DNA of 64,000 nt from contig JAESUZ010002553.1 of assembly GCA_017311185.1 (NCBI GenBank), positions 1 to 64,000 on the forward strand. Reading direction: 5' to 3'. This DNA comes from Proteles cristata cristata. Taxonomy: Eukaryota > Chordata > Mammalia > Carnivora > Hyaenidae. The translations under genes and the position numbers were made by a program. Positions 53,391 through 63,900 of this stretch are shown here, piece by piece; within the stretch, counting starts at the first letter, position 1; each line of letters starts with the position of its first letter. The notes under the pieces are model-generated. The model searched no databases, was not told the DNA's origin, and saw nothing but the letters and a program-made list of their open reading frames with translations.

Positions 53391-53612
53391 GGGGCGCCTG
53401 GGGGGCTCAGTCGGTTAAGCGTCCGACTTCGGCTCAGGTCATGATCTCACGGTTCGTGGGTTCGAGCCCTGAGTCGGGCTCTGTGCTGACAGCTCAGAGC
53501 CTGGAGCCTGTTTCAGATTCTGTGACTCCCTCTCTCTCTGACCCTCCCATGCTCATGCTGTCTCTCTATCTCTCTCAGAAATAAATAAAACATTAAAAAA
53601 TTAAAAAAAAAA
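53391..53612 (+). mobile_element. SINEC_Fc-type SINE with TSD
   Basis: Forward copy near consensus (TCACGGTTCGTGGGTTCGAG). Duplication AGAAATTGAAGGCTA / AGAAATTAAAGGCTA at 53376-53390 and 53613-53627. Confidence 0.93.
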
Positions 53613-53930
53613 AGAAATTAAAGGCTAAAGTTCAGGACCTGGGAGGAGGTGACATGTGTGGAACGGCCTGTGTCATGAATTCGTCTGCTGTGATTGGCTT
53701 CGTCCCTGCAGAATCTCAGAGTGAGATTCTGTAACTGTAACCGAAATGAGCTTTTTCCTCCTGGATGACTCTCTTTTGACGGCTCTGGGCAGGGGAGTGC
53801 CTCCCAGTGGGTTCGTTCCCACCAAGAAGCAGCTCCTGAATTGGGGATCACTGTTGGTTTGTGCTTGTTCGTTTATTTCCTTTTGGAAATACGTGATACT
53901 TTTGTAGTTCAGAACTCAAAAAGTATTTTT

Positions 53931-54134
53931 CTTCTGAGAGAGAGAAAGAGAGAGAGAGCGTGTGAGCACGAGCAGAGGAGGGGCAGAGAGAGAGAGGGAG
54001 ACACAGAATCCGGAGCAGCTCCAGGCTCCGAGCTGTCAGCGCAGAGCCCAACGTGGGGCTCGAACCAATGAACCGCGAGACCATGACCTGAGCCGGAGCC
54101 AGACACTTCATCTTCTGAGCCCCCCAGGTGCCCC
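53931..54134 (-). mobile_element. SINEC_Fc-type SINE, lacking an A-tail remnant
   Basis: Inverted copy starting directly at the GA-rich part. Near-duplication CAAAAAGTATTTTT / CAAATAGTATTTTT at 53917-53930 and 54135-54148. Head altered (CACTTCATCTTCTGAGCCCC). Confidence 0.87.
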
Positions 54135-54373
54135 CAAATAGTATTTTTACAAGTATATGGAGGAAATTTGCGTCTCACCACAGACCCTCACCCTAGTTCC
54201 CCAGGAGGCATGCCCCACCTGTAAGTAGGTATATGGGGTCATTGTCATTTCTACTGTTCTGTCCTGGGTGATCTCTGTGCACACGTACGCACGCAAATGG
54301 AAGGCTACTGCTCTGTACCCTAGGGCTTCCCCAGGAGCATGGCGTTGGCTCTCGGGCTGGGACTCCCTAATCT

Positions 54374-54597
54374 TTTTTTTTTTTTTAATGTTTTTTTTAT
54401 TTATATCTAGGGGAGAGAGAGAGAGACAGCGTGAGCAGGGGAGGGTCAGAGAGAGAGGGAGTCACAGACTGAAACAGGCTCCAGGCTCTGAGCTGGCAGT
54501 CAGCACAGAGCCCGACGCGGGGCTCGAACCCACGAACCGCGAGATCATGACCTAAGCGACAGTCGGACGCCTAACCGACTAAGCCACCCAGGCGCCT
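54374..54597 (-). mobile_element. SINEC_Fc SINE, young 'GGCAGTCAGCACAG' subfamily
   Basis: Inverted, near-consensus subfamily copy. Perfect 17-bp duplication CTGGGACTCCCTAATCT at 54357-54373 and 54598-54614, which argues for recent insertion. Confidence 0.95.
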
Positions 54598-54614
54598 CTG
54601 GGACTCCCTAATCT

Positions 54615-55125
54615 AACTGCCACATTCTGTCTGTCAGTGGGATCTCCAGGAAATCAGGGCCCCGTTGTTTCAGGATAAATTCTGCTGCTCTGTGCAGCTC
54701 CCCAGCTCCCCTGTTCTCAGCTGAAAGTAAAACCTTGGACTTGGTCCATTTCAATTTTTTTTTTCCTTGTAGTTTGAAAGGCACTTGAACTAGCCCCCCG
54801 ATGTTGCTTTTAACATCTTTTACATTCTAAAAAGACTTGTACTCTGGTTTATTTGCTTTTTATTGTCTGTGAGAATGGCCCGAATAATTAGGCCAACAGA
54901 GAATTGCATCTTAAGGGCTAATTATTGATGGATTCCTCATGTCAGCCCGAAACTAACCTCTGGGGATGGAACACTGGATGGAGCCGTCTTGCCTATGGAT
55001 GAAAGTGTCTCATGACTCTAAGCTTCAGTCCATCTCTGGTCACGCTGAGGTGACTTGTACCCTGTACCGCAGTTTAGGAAGATGGCCGCCCATGTGGGGC
55101 ATGGAGATGCCCCGAATCGACTCTT
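54615..55125. other. intron; candidate conserved element at about 54835-54960
   Basis: No transposon. The patch CCCGAATAATTAGGCCAACAG, GAATTGCATCTTAAGGGCTA, ATTATTGATGGATTCC has several TAATTA/ATTA homeodomain-type cores. Not verified by any alignment. Confidence 0.35.
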
Positions 55126-55144
55126 TCCTGCCCCAGACTTTCTT

Positions 55145-55372
55145 TTTTCTTTTCTTTTTTTTTAATATTTTTATTTATTTCTAGGAGAGAGAGAGAGACA
55201 GCGTGAGCAGGGGAGGGCCAGAGAGACAGGGAGTCACAGACTGAAACAGGCTCCAGGCTCTGAGCTGGCAGTCAGCACAGAGCCCGACGCGGGGCTCGAA
55301 CCCACAAACCGCGAGATCATGACCTAAGCGAAAGTCGGACGCCTAACCGACTAAGCCACCCAGGCGCCCCTC
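55145..55372 (-). mobile_element. SINEC_Fc SINE, young 'GGCAGTCAGCACAG' subfamily
   Basis: Inverted, near-identical to the copy 770 bp upstream. Perfect 19-bp duplication TCCTGCCCCAGACTTTCTT at 55126-55144 and 55373-55391, the longest in the window. Confidence 0.95.
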
Positions 55373-55391
55373 TCCTGCCCCAGACTTTCTT

Positions 55392-56494
55392 ATGCTGCAA
55401 CATTTTGAAAGCCTTTAAAATGTTTTAGTAAGCAATAAGCATTCTTATTTTAAAATTTATTTAATTTTTAAAATAGTTGCTTCTATTTTTTTGATAGCCT
55501 TAAAATTCGGGGGGTATCGTATATGCATTTGGGGGAGGCATGTGAAACAGTGCCTTCTATGCAGATGAGACATAGGGTTTTCAACTCCGATCTGCGTTAG
55601 TTAATATGAAACGAGGCACCTCCCCTTACTTAGACTGTTGGTTTCTATTTCTTGCTTTCTTTGCCGTGGATGTGGAATGACCAAGCCTGGCCGTTTTGTC
55701 CCTGTGTCATATGCAATTAAACTCCAGGCTTTAAATTGCCACCATCAAAGACAGCCAGGGAGTCAGTGATATTATTGCAGTTCATTGTCTCGAGGTAGAA
55801 GCCACACAAAAGTGGTGCAGGAACGTGACAGTGAGAGCACCGAACGATCTGTCGTTTTCATCGTGGGCTTGTGCCGACAAACATACTTTGTACAGAAGCA
55901 TCTACTGGTGCATCTCGGCTCTCCCTGTCGACGTGAGGCCGGGGTGCGGAAATAACACATAGAGCCCATCTGACGGCGCAGCTGCTAATGGAGCAAGTGA
56001 CAATAGCTTTCGCTCAGGCACAACAGGGCTTGGCGGCGGGGGTTGCAAAACCAGATGAAAATCGTTCACATTAGGATCTTGAAGGCGCTTGTGAGAAGCC
56101 TGGAGGTCATCAGCATGCATTTATGAAAATAAAATAGAAAGTCTAATAAAAGTTAGAGGGTAACCCTCTAAAGGGGATACAAAGGACAAAATGAGACAAG
56201 AGTAATCTTTTAGGTTCCTGACAAAGGGAAGAGGCGAGAGGCATAATCCTCAAGCGCTCGGTTTCTGGCAGGACGTCGACACGCGTGTGGCGTGTCTGGG
56301 ACCGTGCGTCGCACAAAGGCAGGAGCCAGAGTGTCTGTCGTCCTCTGGCTGCTTCAGAGCCTGCTTCAACCGTGATCAGGTAGCAGGAGTCCCCGTTCCC
56401 GTGGTCGTCTCCCGGCTGGACTGAGCACCTTGGTGGCAGAGGTGATAATTTCATTCATGAGGTTGCATCTTGACCCCTGGGCTAGAGCCTGGTA
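55392..56494. other. repeat-free intron; candidate conserved element at about 55730-56150
   Basis: No transposon recognised in 1.1 kb. The part ending ATCATCAGCATGCATTTATG...AAATAGAAAGTCTAATAAAA and the CpG-retaining middle (GTCGACGTGAGGCCGGGG) do not look like any repeat. Minus frames up to 103 codons have no domain. Confidence 0.4.
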
Positions 56495-56789
56495 CTTACT
56501 AAATGTGGGCAGCAGAGTAACGGGTCCTGAGGATGCCCACATCCTCACTTCCAGGACCCTGGACGGTGCAAGTCCTTTGAAAAGGACTTTGCAGGTATGA
56601 CTGAGGCCCTTGAGATGGGAGCGTGTCCAGGATTATCTCGGGGGGTCCCAGGTAAACAGGGAACAGACTTTCCCTTGGAGCCTACAGAAGGCGCAGCCTT
56701 GCCAACAGCCAATGAGATCCATTTATGAATCTGATCTCTATTTCGGTAAGACAATACATTTGTGTTGTTGTTTTATACATAATTAAACA
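56495..56789 (+). mobile_element. MaLR-type LTR, part 1
   Basis: Forward LTR: AGGACTTTGCAGGTATGACTGAGGCCCTTGAG, CAGGATTATCTCGGGGGGTC, GGAGCCTACAGAAGGCGCAGCCTTGCC, and GGTAAGACAATACATTTGTGTTGTTG. The order is that of MLT1-like MaLR LTRs. A SINE splits the terminus. Confidence 0.65.
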
Positions 56790-56999
56790 ATGTTTTTTAA
56801 TGTTTATTTATTTTTGAGAGAGAGGGAGAGAGAGCAAGGAGGAGAGGGGCAGAGAGAGAGGGAGACACAGAGCCTGAGGCAGGCTTTGGGCTCTGAGCTG
56901 TCAGCACAGAGCCTGACGCGGGGCTCAAACCCAGGAACCATGAGATCATGACCTGAGCCGAAGTCGGAAGCTTGACCGACTGAGCCACCCGGGCACCTC
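56790..56999 (-). mobile_element. SINEC_Fc-type SINE inside an LTR
   Basis: Inverted copy, with GCCTGAGGCAGGCTTTGGG in the body. The LTR continues directly after it; the duplication is not clear because of A/T-rich ends. Confidence 0.88.
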
Positions 57000-57065
57000 T
57001 AAATGTCTGTTGTTTGCAGCCACCAGGTTAATTTGTTGCAGCGGGCACAGGGAACTATGCAGCAA
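57000..57065 (+). mobile_element. MaLR-type LTR, part 2 (3' end)
   Basis: Terminal part of the LTR: TGTTTGCAGCCACCAGGTTAATTTGTTGCAGC...GGGAACTATGCAGC, the counterpart of the MLT1 end (GCCACTAAGTTTGTGGTAATTTGTTACAGC). Confidence 0.6.
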
Positions 57066-57351
57066 GGAGCCGCTGTGGGCCGGGTCCCTTGCTGCCGAGG
57101 ACCTGTGACGTTTGCTGGGACCAGAGCATTGCCAGCAGTCGCTGCGCCTGGTCCTATGCCCACACTGGAAAGGCAACAATTCGACCTAGAAATCCATTTC
57201 TATTCGAGCTGCTACACGGGGCTCTGCCTTCCGTATCTGGTGTTTGTGTTCATTCCCCTGACAGCCTGTGAGATTTGTACGGAAAAACAAAAAGAGCTTT
57301 AGCAGCCTTAGGACTATCGTATAGGTGATTGGGTCAACAAGGAACATCTTT

Positions 57352-57558
57352 AGGGCCCCCTGGGTGGCTCACTCGGCTGAACGTCGGACTTCAGCTCAGG
57401 TCATGATCTCACAGCTCGTGGGTTTGAGCCCCACCTTGGGCTCGCTGCTGTCAGTGCAGAGCCTGCTTCAGGTCTTCTCTCTCCCTCTCTCTCTGCCCCA
57501 CCCCTGCTCTCGTGCTATCCCTCTCACTCCCTCTCTCAAAAATAGACATTAAAAAAAG
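57352..57558 (+). mobile_element. SINEC_Fc-type SINE with TSD
   Basis: Forward copy with the variant GGCTCGCTGCTGTCAGTGCAGAGCC body. Duplication GGAACATCTTT at 57341-57351 and 57559-57569. Confidence 0.9.
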
Positions 57559-57569
57559 GGAACATCTTT

Positions 57570-58195
57570 TTATGTGTGTAATGAGTATGTGTGGCATATT
57601 CCGGGCTTCCTCCTTGGGGGCCGGGCATGATGGCGTAGGTAAACATTGTCTAAATACCTCTGCCCCGACGAGGTGATAAACCCCCTCACCCATCTCACCG
57701 AAGCCCTTAGGTAATGACGAGTGGAAATATTGCCTCTAGAATAAAGGAGAATGTGACAGGTGAGTGGTAAGTGCTCACAGATGCTTGGAGGCCTTTCCCG
57801 AAGGAGAGGTTTTTGTTCTTGTATTTGACCTCTGGACACAGTCCAGTCAGAAGAAGAAAAACCCCTCTGCCACGGTTCTGTGGCACCACCTAAATGCTTC
57901 CGTACCCCTCCCGTTCTCCGTGTCCCAGTAAGTCGTGTCGTTTCCCCTGTGGGCTTCTCGCCGCTGCTGTTGGAGCAGGGGACACACGGAGGCAGAAAGG
58001 TCCAAGCCCTGCAATCTCTAGGGGTGCACCTGGACCGAACGTTACTCTCCCCTCCCCCCCAGGTCTCTCTCCGGAAGGTAGCACCAACAGGTTGGGGCAG
58101 GTGAGGCAAAGTGGTGGCTGTGGCGGCTGAGCCCGAGAGGACCCAGCCTGGCCTGCGGTGTCCTGCGCACAGCAGTCCCTCTGTCCATGACATCG
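57570..58195. other. intron, GC-rich, no recognised element
   Basis: A 224-codon minus-strand frame (57570-58244) begins inside the SINE head fragment and has no recognisable domain or splice structure, so it is not called as a gene. Overlapping + strand frames exist too, as usual in GC-rich sequence. Confidence 0.4.
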
Positions 58196-58199
58196 CAGT

Positions 58200-58287
58200 G
58201 GCGATGTGGGGTTCAAACCCATGAACCGTGAGATCGTGACCCAAGCTGAAGCCGGATGCTTAACCGACTGACCTACCCAGATACCCC
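58200..58287 (-). mobile_element. SINEC_Fc-type SINE, head only
   Basis: Only the tRNA-like head of an inverted SINE: GATGTGGGGTTCAAACCCATG, GTGAGATCGTGACCCAAG, and ends CTACCCAGATACCCC. The body and tail are lost. A complete inverted SINE follows about 20 bp later. Confidence 0.85.
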
Positions 58288-58304
58288 AGGTTGTAGAGTA
58301 TTTT

Positions 58305-58517
58305 ATTTTTTATGCTTATTTATTTTTGAGAGACAGGGAGAGACAAAGCACAAGTGGGAAAAGAAGCAGAGAGAGAGAGGGAGACACAGAATCTGAAGCA
58401 GCTCCAGGCGCTGAGCTGTCAGCACAGAGCCCGACACGGGGCTTGAACCCACGAACTGCGAGATCATGACCTGAGCCGAAGTTGGACGCTTAACCACCTG
58501 AGCCACCCAGGCGCCCC
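58305..58517 (-). mobile_element. SINEC_Fc-type SINE
   Basis: Inverted full-length copy with GAAAAGAAGCAGAGAGAG in place of the usual GGGAGGGGCAG. Imperfect duplication around TGTAGAGTATTTTA / TGTTGAGGATTTTA. Confidence 0.88.
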
Positions 58518-59546
58518 GGCTGTTGAGGATTTTAATATCACCCCGGGGGATGTGTGCAGTGCAGTAGTGACTGAATCTATTATTCAACTTTCCCCAGATC
58601 CTATTGTTTTGTTGCTGCTAGTGTGCAAAACACGCATTTGCCATTTTTGTTTTTCCACTTCCATTTTTCTCATTCTGTGGATGTTCTCTTACATGTCCCC
58701 ACTTACCTCCTTGTATTTCCCTAGGTAGCGTCTACTTCTTTCCCTCCCCTTACGGAGGACATTGGTGCCCCTTCAGCATCATTATTTGGCACGTTCGATG
58801 TGCAAGACACAGGTGTGGAGCATTCCAGGGCATCTGGACGTTTTACATAAAGCTGGGTGATGTTCAGTGTCTTACTTTTTCACACAGACGTGTGATAGCC
58901 TAGAAACCAGCCACATTTTGGGTTGCGTTGAAAGTCCTGGGTTTTTGAGGCATGAAATGAAAAATAGCCATCGCTGAACTCTAACCCGAAGAGTTTAGAA
59001 GGTAAAAAGCTGCAGCAGGAATAGTTGGAATGGACATGGTTTGTTAAGTGACGTATGTTTACCTTCTGACTATCCCAAAAGTTCTGCCTTCTAACTAGGT
59101 TGGCACTATTTCATCATTGTCCTGTCCCCAGAAACTTTACCATTTGGGGTAAGGAAACCAGACCCTGGGCAATGGTTTATGTAATGGAAAGATTTCTTGG
59201 AGGGCAAATTTATTTAGTTATAATAAAAACTCACATCAAATTTGTCAGAGTATTTTAGATGTTACTTTGTATTATTAACTGAAAACTGATGTTTGATCAG
59301 CTTTTTTATTGAACTGTTAGATTTGAAGCATTTAATGGGCTGTTTATGGCTGTTTTCTCAAATATGTCTGATGGAGAAACAAAGATTCAAAATCACCTTG
59401 TGGAAAGAAGGGTGTAATTATCAGAGAAATGGGTATACCTACACACCTAGAGACTAAGGCAAAGATTGTTGCATTTGTAATATAACAACGTGCTGATTGG
59501 CCTTTCTAAGCCGTAATTATAGAGTGCACATCTTTACAGTAACGTT
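58518..59546. other. intron, repeat-free
   Basis: About 1 kb of AT-rich unique-looking sequence; no gene or transposon recognised. Confidence 0.4.
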
Positions 59547-59890
59547 TGGCTGATGCCAGTCTTTTAAAAAAATTTTTTTTCAAATGTTTATTCATTTCTG
59601 AGAGAGAGAGAGAGAGAGAGAGGGCAAGCAGGGGAGGAGCAGAGAGAGAGCGGGGGAGATGCAGAATCCGAAGCAGGGTCTAGGCTCTGAGCTGTCAGCA
59701 CAGAGCCCGATGCGGGGCTCGAACTTATGAACAGTGAGATCATGACCTGAGCTGAAGTCAGATGCCTAACTGACTACGCCACCCAGGCGCCCCTGGCTGA
59801 TGCCAGTCTTGTGAAATTTAACAACTCCTGTAATGCAGAAGCCAATAAAGTGATAATTATAGGGTTGGAAAACTTAACCTTCACAATGGT
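59440..59890. promoter_or_regulatory. candidate conserved intronic element, split by a young SINE
   Basis: Without the SINE, the flanks read AAGATTGTTGCATTTGTAAT, GTGCTGATTGGCCTTTCTAAG (a CCAAT-type box in reverse), CCGTAATTATAGAGTGCACA, then GCAGAAGCCAATAAAGTGAT and AATTATAGGGTTGGAAAAC. The dense CCAAT/TAATTA motifs are suggestive only. Confidence 0.25.
59564..59793 (-). mobile_element. SINEC_Fc-type SINE with perfect TSD
   Basis: Inverted copy with (GA)n. Perfect 17-bp duplication TGGCTGATGCCAGTCTT at 59547-59563 and 59794-59810. Confidence 0.95.
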
Positions 59891-60827
59891 AGATCAGGTT
59901 GGCCCCGTGTATATTCATGGCTTGAACTTTCCCTCCTTTAAAAAGCCAGAGCACAATTTAACACAACTTTGTGTCTTTAAAGGGTTATAGATTCGCAGCA
60001 AGAACGCCCTGGGTCTTAGCTAAGGTCTAAGCTAAAAAGGGTCATAGCTAAGAGCAAAGAGAGGCTTTGGAAGAAGACCCCGGGGGCTGGGTGGGCGTGC
60101 AGTGTCCCCTCACGCGTACGTACCTGGCAGGATGCCTGCACGTTGGGGGGCGGCACTGAGCTGCTCAGAAGTTCTGGTTCCGCCTGGGGGGCCAGTCCAC
60201 TTCTCCCTGGAGAGTCTAGAAGGGACGGGAAGGAAGAATCAAAGGTTTTGTGCTCCCTGGCCTTTGGAGCAAGTGTGTCTGCCCCCCTGAAATTCAGCAC
60301 ATGCCGGGTCTCCGTGTTCCGTTTATTTCGTGTTCCATTTGCCCTGTAATCCTTTCTATATTTTATGTTCGAGGTCACTATTCCTGTCCTCTCTAAATAT
60401 TTTATCCCAGGAAGAAAAACTAAGGTGAGCTCAGAGAAAAGATGTGAAGTTTGGAGGAAGTTCAGTGGGCACAGAACTCACTCTAGACCAAGCCAATGAC
60501 TCATTTTTTCTCTTCAGGAACAAGAAATCAGAAGTCAGGGTACCAGTGAACACCTGCTTCTTTTGGTGATTTACAGGGTAGTTAAGTTCTGGGCCTTATG
60601 CTCCAGCCATATGTCTCTCTCTTCGGTCGTGATGCTTTTCCCAGCCGACTTCCTTCCTTGGCTGGAACAGCACGGTGGCACTTTATCCCGGCTTCCTCCC
60701 TGACAAGGGCCTCTGCGGTTAACACAGCGATTTCATGGCCCGGAGCATCGTGGCCCAACATGTAGTTTTCATTGCACAGTATCTGCTCTGTACCTGATAT
60801 AGACCATAGAGGGTACATCTTTAATGT
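59811..60827. other. intron, no recognised element
   Basis: Repeat-free. Minus frame of 120 codons at 60016-60378 shows no domain. Confidence 0.4.
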
Positions 60828-60840
60828 CACAAGACAGTTT

Positions 60841-61076
60841 TTTTAATGTTTATTTTTAAACATTTTTGAAATGTTTTTGAAAGAGAGAGAGAGAGAGAGA
60901 GAGAACACACATGAGCGGGGGAGGGGTAGAGAGACAGGGAGACACAGAATCCGAAGCAGCTCCAGGTCCTGAGCTGTCAGCACAGAGCCCGACGCGGGGC
61001 TCAAACCCACCAACTGTGAGATCATGACCCGAGCTGAAACCGAACGCTTAACCGACTGAGCCCCCCAGGTGCCCCC
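60841..61076 (-). mobile_element. SINEC_Fc-type SINE
   Basis: Inverted copy with a duplicated tail segment (AATGTTTATTTTTAAACATTTTTGAAATG) and (GA)n. Near-duplication CAAGACAGTTT / CAAGACTGTTT at 60830-60840 and 61077-61087. Confidence 0.9.
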
Positions 61077-61255
61077 CAAGACTGTTTACATAGTCCATTG
61101 CTTTGGAATATCTCATGTACAAAACAACATATTTTTTAGTTTAAGGACCATTTTCTTTCCTTCTTGCCTCCACCCCTCCTCCTTTCCCATGAATTGCCTT
61201 TAGTTTACTGAGAAACCATGCAAATACACTTTCATGGTAAAAGGCTCCTCTTTTT

Positions 61256-61460
61256 GGGGGACACCTGGTGGCTCAGTCAGTTAAGCGTCCGACTTCGGCT
61301 CAGGTCATGATCTCACAGTTTGTGGGTTTGAGCCCCACGTCGGGTTCTGTGCTGACAGCTCAGAGCCTGGAGCTGCTTCAGATTCTGTGTCTCCCTCTCT
61401 CTCTGACCCTCCCCCACTTATACTCTGTCTCTCAAAAATAAATAAATGTATAAAAAATTT
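61256..61460 (+). mobile_element. SINEC_Fc-type SINE
   Basis: Forward copy, head GGGGGACACCTGGTGGCTCAG with a 1-bp loss. A-rich tail; duplication not clear. Confidence 0.88.
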
Positions 61461-62312
61461 TTTTAAATTCCCCTCCCCCACCGTGTGTCTTTTTTTGGCT
61501 AAGTTGAGTTGGATGTTAAAGTGAATGGGATAAGTTACCTGTATGATAACTACATGGTGGTTAGGACCCTGACCCAGTACCAGCAGATAAGGACCATGTT
61601 TTGCTCAGACAGACAAAGGGATGTGTGTTTATTACGTGAGAGAGGTGGGGGGAACGTTGTGCTCCTGCCAAATGGCTGGGGGGTTTGGGCACCCCTGTTA
61701 CTTACTTGTTCTCACTTTACTGGTGGATGTAAACTAACTAGTGAGTGCCTTTAATAGGGTGGCATCGAAGCCTCACAGTATTCCATATATATGGATCGAC
61801 TTCCATTTTACTCCTTTCCCATAGTTCCACTAACAGGCTTCTGCGCTCCGGCCAGGTCTCATCTTTCTGTATCATCATCTCTAACAACAGCTTTTGCTCT
61901 TGGCCCATGGTTTGCATGGCTCTTCATTGGGGACTTTGTATTCAATTCCTACATCTTTGTGGCTTTGAAGGCCTATGTAGCATATTAAACCAAAACCACG
62001 AGAAAGTCCGTGAGCTGTTATTCCTGCGCTGGGCAGTTTCCTTAATTGCTGTAGTTTCAGGACATCAAACAACCACCAGAGAAGGAAGAAAAGGGGAGAC
62101 GTTAGGGAGAAAAGTTGTAGAAAGAGAGTAATAAATTCTTTATGAAAGACCCAATTAGACTGTTATACTAGGAAAATGTCATTGCTTTGACAGCTCCCAT
62201 TGTGTGTTTCAGTGGCCAAATCTGGAAGAAAACGATGCTCCCCCCACCAAGTCTCCTTATTTGTAAAATGTAGCAAAAGACTGAGTTGCCTGGCTTTTAG
62301 TTACTTCAAAAA
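61461..62312. other. intron, no recognised element
   Basis: Repeat-free. A 128-codon + frame at 61745-62131 has no recognisable domain. Confidence 0.4.
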
Positions 62313-62322
62313 TAATTTTATA

Positions 62323-62537
62323 GGAGTGCCTGGGTGGCTCAGTAGGTTAAGCGTCCGACTTCGGCTCACGTCATGATCTCATGGTTCATGGGTTCGAGCC
62401 CTGTGTCTGGCTCTGTGCTGACAGCCAGCTTGGAGCCTGGAACCTGTTTCAGATTCTGTGTCTCCCTCTCTCTCTGACCCTCCCCTGCTCATGCTGTCTC
62501 TCTCCCTCTCTCAGAAATAAAGAAAACATTAAAAAAG
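62323..62537 (+). mobile_element. SINEC_Fc-type SINE with TSD
   Basis: Forward copy, near consensus, with AGCCAGCTTGGAGCCTGGAA in the body (partly resembling the young subfamily). Duplication TAATTTTATA at 62313-62322 and 62538-62547. Confidence 0.92.
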
Positions 62538-62576
62538 TAATTTTATAAATCTTGTAGTTCTTTTAAATCTGTTGTT

Positions 62577-62749
62577 TTGAGATATAGAAGTGAGGGGGGC
62601 AAAGGGAGAGGAAGAGAGAGAGAATCTGAAGTAGGCTCCACGCTGTCAGCACAGGGCCCAACGTGGGGCTTGATCTCATGACCCTGAGATCATGACCTGA
62701 GCTGAGATCAAGAGTTGGGAGCTCAACCTACTGAGCTTCCCAGACACCC
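62577..62749 (-). mobile_element. older carnivore SINE (SINEC, non-Fc lineage)
   Basis: Inverted copy. Head CTGAGATCAAGAGTTGGGAGCTC and TTCCCAGACACCC end; the AGATCAAGAG motif places it with the older lineage. Confidence 0.8.
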
Positions 62750-63155
62750 ATTAAGTCTATTTTTAAGTGAAAAAATGTCATAAATGTCCTCAGATTGTAA
62801 GTTGCATATCCTTTGGCTTCATGTTCCAGGATTTTCATGTTTGTATATCCACTCAGGAGGGTGTTAACTACAGACAGATCACCTCAGTCCTTCCTCAAAC
62901 ACTGTTGCTACAGGGAGAAATGTCATAAGGTCTGAGTTCGGCTTTATACTCTTATTAGAAAGAGTAAGTTCGTTCATCCCTCCCGAAAGTATTTATTGAG
63001 CATGTACTATGTGGTGGCTTTTCTCGCTCTGTCAGGCTGTCACATCTAAGCAGAGCTCTGAAACCACCCACATTTGAGTCTTTGTCTTGGACTTCCTGAA
63101 TCAGAACCACCGGCCTGGGCCTTGGGAAGTAGGATGGTTAACAGAATCCAAAGTC
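62750..63155. other. intron with an L2-like scrap
   Basis: At about 62970-63020, GTTCGTTCATCCCTCC...AGTATTTATTGAGCATGTACTATGTG is an L2-type 3' scrap. Otherwise unrecognised. Confidence 0.4.
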
Positions 63156-63159
63156 CACA

Positions 63160-63520
63160 ATGACTTTTTCTTTATTTTTTTTCCAGTTTGATTAAGCAAT
63201 CATTAACTTCCATCACTGTATGGTGTAAGGTGCACAGCCTGTTGGTTTGATTACATCTATTGTGAAATGGCCATCACCACAGGTTTAGTTAACAGCCGTT
63301 ACCTCTAACAGATGCAGTGGAAAAAAGTAGAAAACAAGTCTCCTTGCACTGGGAGTTCTCAGGATCTCTCAGATTTCCTGTGTGTCGTGCAACAGCATTA
63401 GCTGTAGTCATCACCTTGTGTGTCGTATCCCCGCATGCATTTATCTCATAACTGGAAGTTCATACCTTGGCCCAACGATTCTTACGCACAGTGGGCCTGA
63501 TCGCCCCAGCAGAGCAGATG
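63160..63520 (-). mobile_element. old L1 3' UTR fragment
   Basis: Antisense L1M-type 3' UTR: GTATGGTGTAAGGTGCACAG, TGATTACATCTATTGTGAAATGGCCATCACCAC, TTATCTCATAACTGGAAGTTCATACC. Diverged. Confidence 0.65.
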
Positions 63521-63559
63521 TGGACCAAAGGGAGTGTGCTGGGCAGTCAGGACAGAAAG

Positions 63560-63900
63560 CACAGACTTGGGAGTGTAATCAGCCCAAGTGAGTTGTCTTG
63601 GTCTTGAAGGTGGACATCCAAGGTCAAGTTGTCAGCAGGGATGCTTCCTCCTGAGGGCTCCCTCTTTGGCTTGTAGATGGCCGCCTTCCTAGCCCCACTT
63701 TGCATGGTCTTTCCTCTGTGCGCATGCCCCTGGCATGGGCTTAAATGACCTCTTCTCACAAGGACACAGTCAGGTTATATTAGGACCAACTGCGATGCCT
63801 TCTTTTAGCTGAAACTCTGTAGAGAGCCTGTCTCCGGATACAGTCACATTCCAACTGTCATATTCTGTCACATTCTGTCAGGGTCAGGACTGCAGCGTAT
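63560..63900 (-). mobile_element. MaLR (MLT1-like) LTR fragment
   Basis: Antisense LTR: TTGGTCTTGAAGGTGGACATCCAAG, TTTGGCTTGTAGATGGCCGCC, ATGGTCTTTCCTCTGTGCGC, CTTCTCACAAGGACACAGTCAGG, and GGATACAGTCACATTCC. The order is that of the MLT1 complement. Confidence 0.7.

Noticed and set aside
2449..55372. Repeated similar units suggestive of a CRISPR array
   Set aside because: The repeats are dispersed, about 200 bp long, in both orientations and flanked by target-site duplications. There is no array of short repeats with unique spacers, and the genome is mammalian.
57570..58244. 224-codon minus-strand frame
   Set aside because: It starts in a SINE head fragment, is in GC-rich sequence with equally long frames on the other strand, and shows no recognisable motif or splice structure.
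1016..62749. Dispersed tRNA-like A and B boxes that could be read as tRNA genes
   Set aside because: They are the heads of SINEC retroposons, with CT stretch, A tail and target-site duplications. They lack a complete cloverleaf with anticodon stem and terminator.
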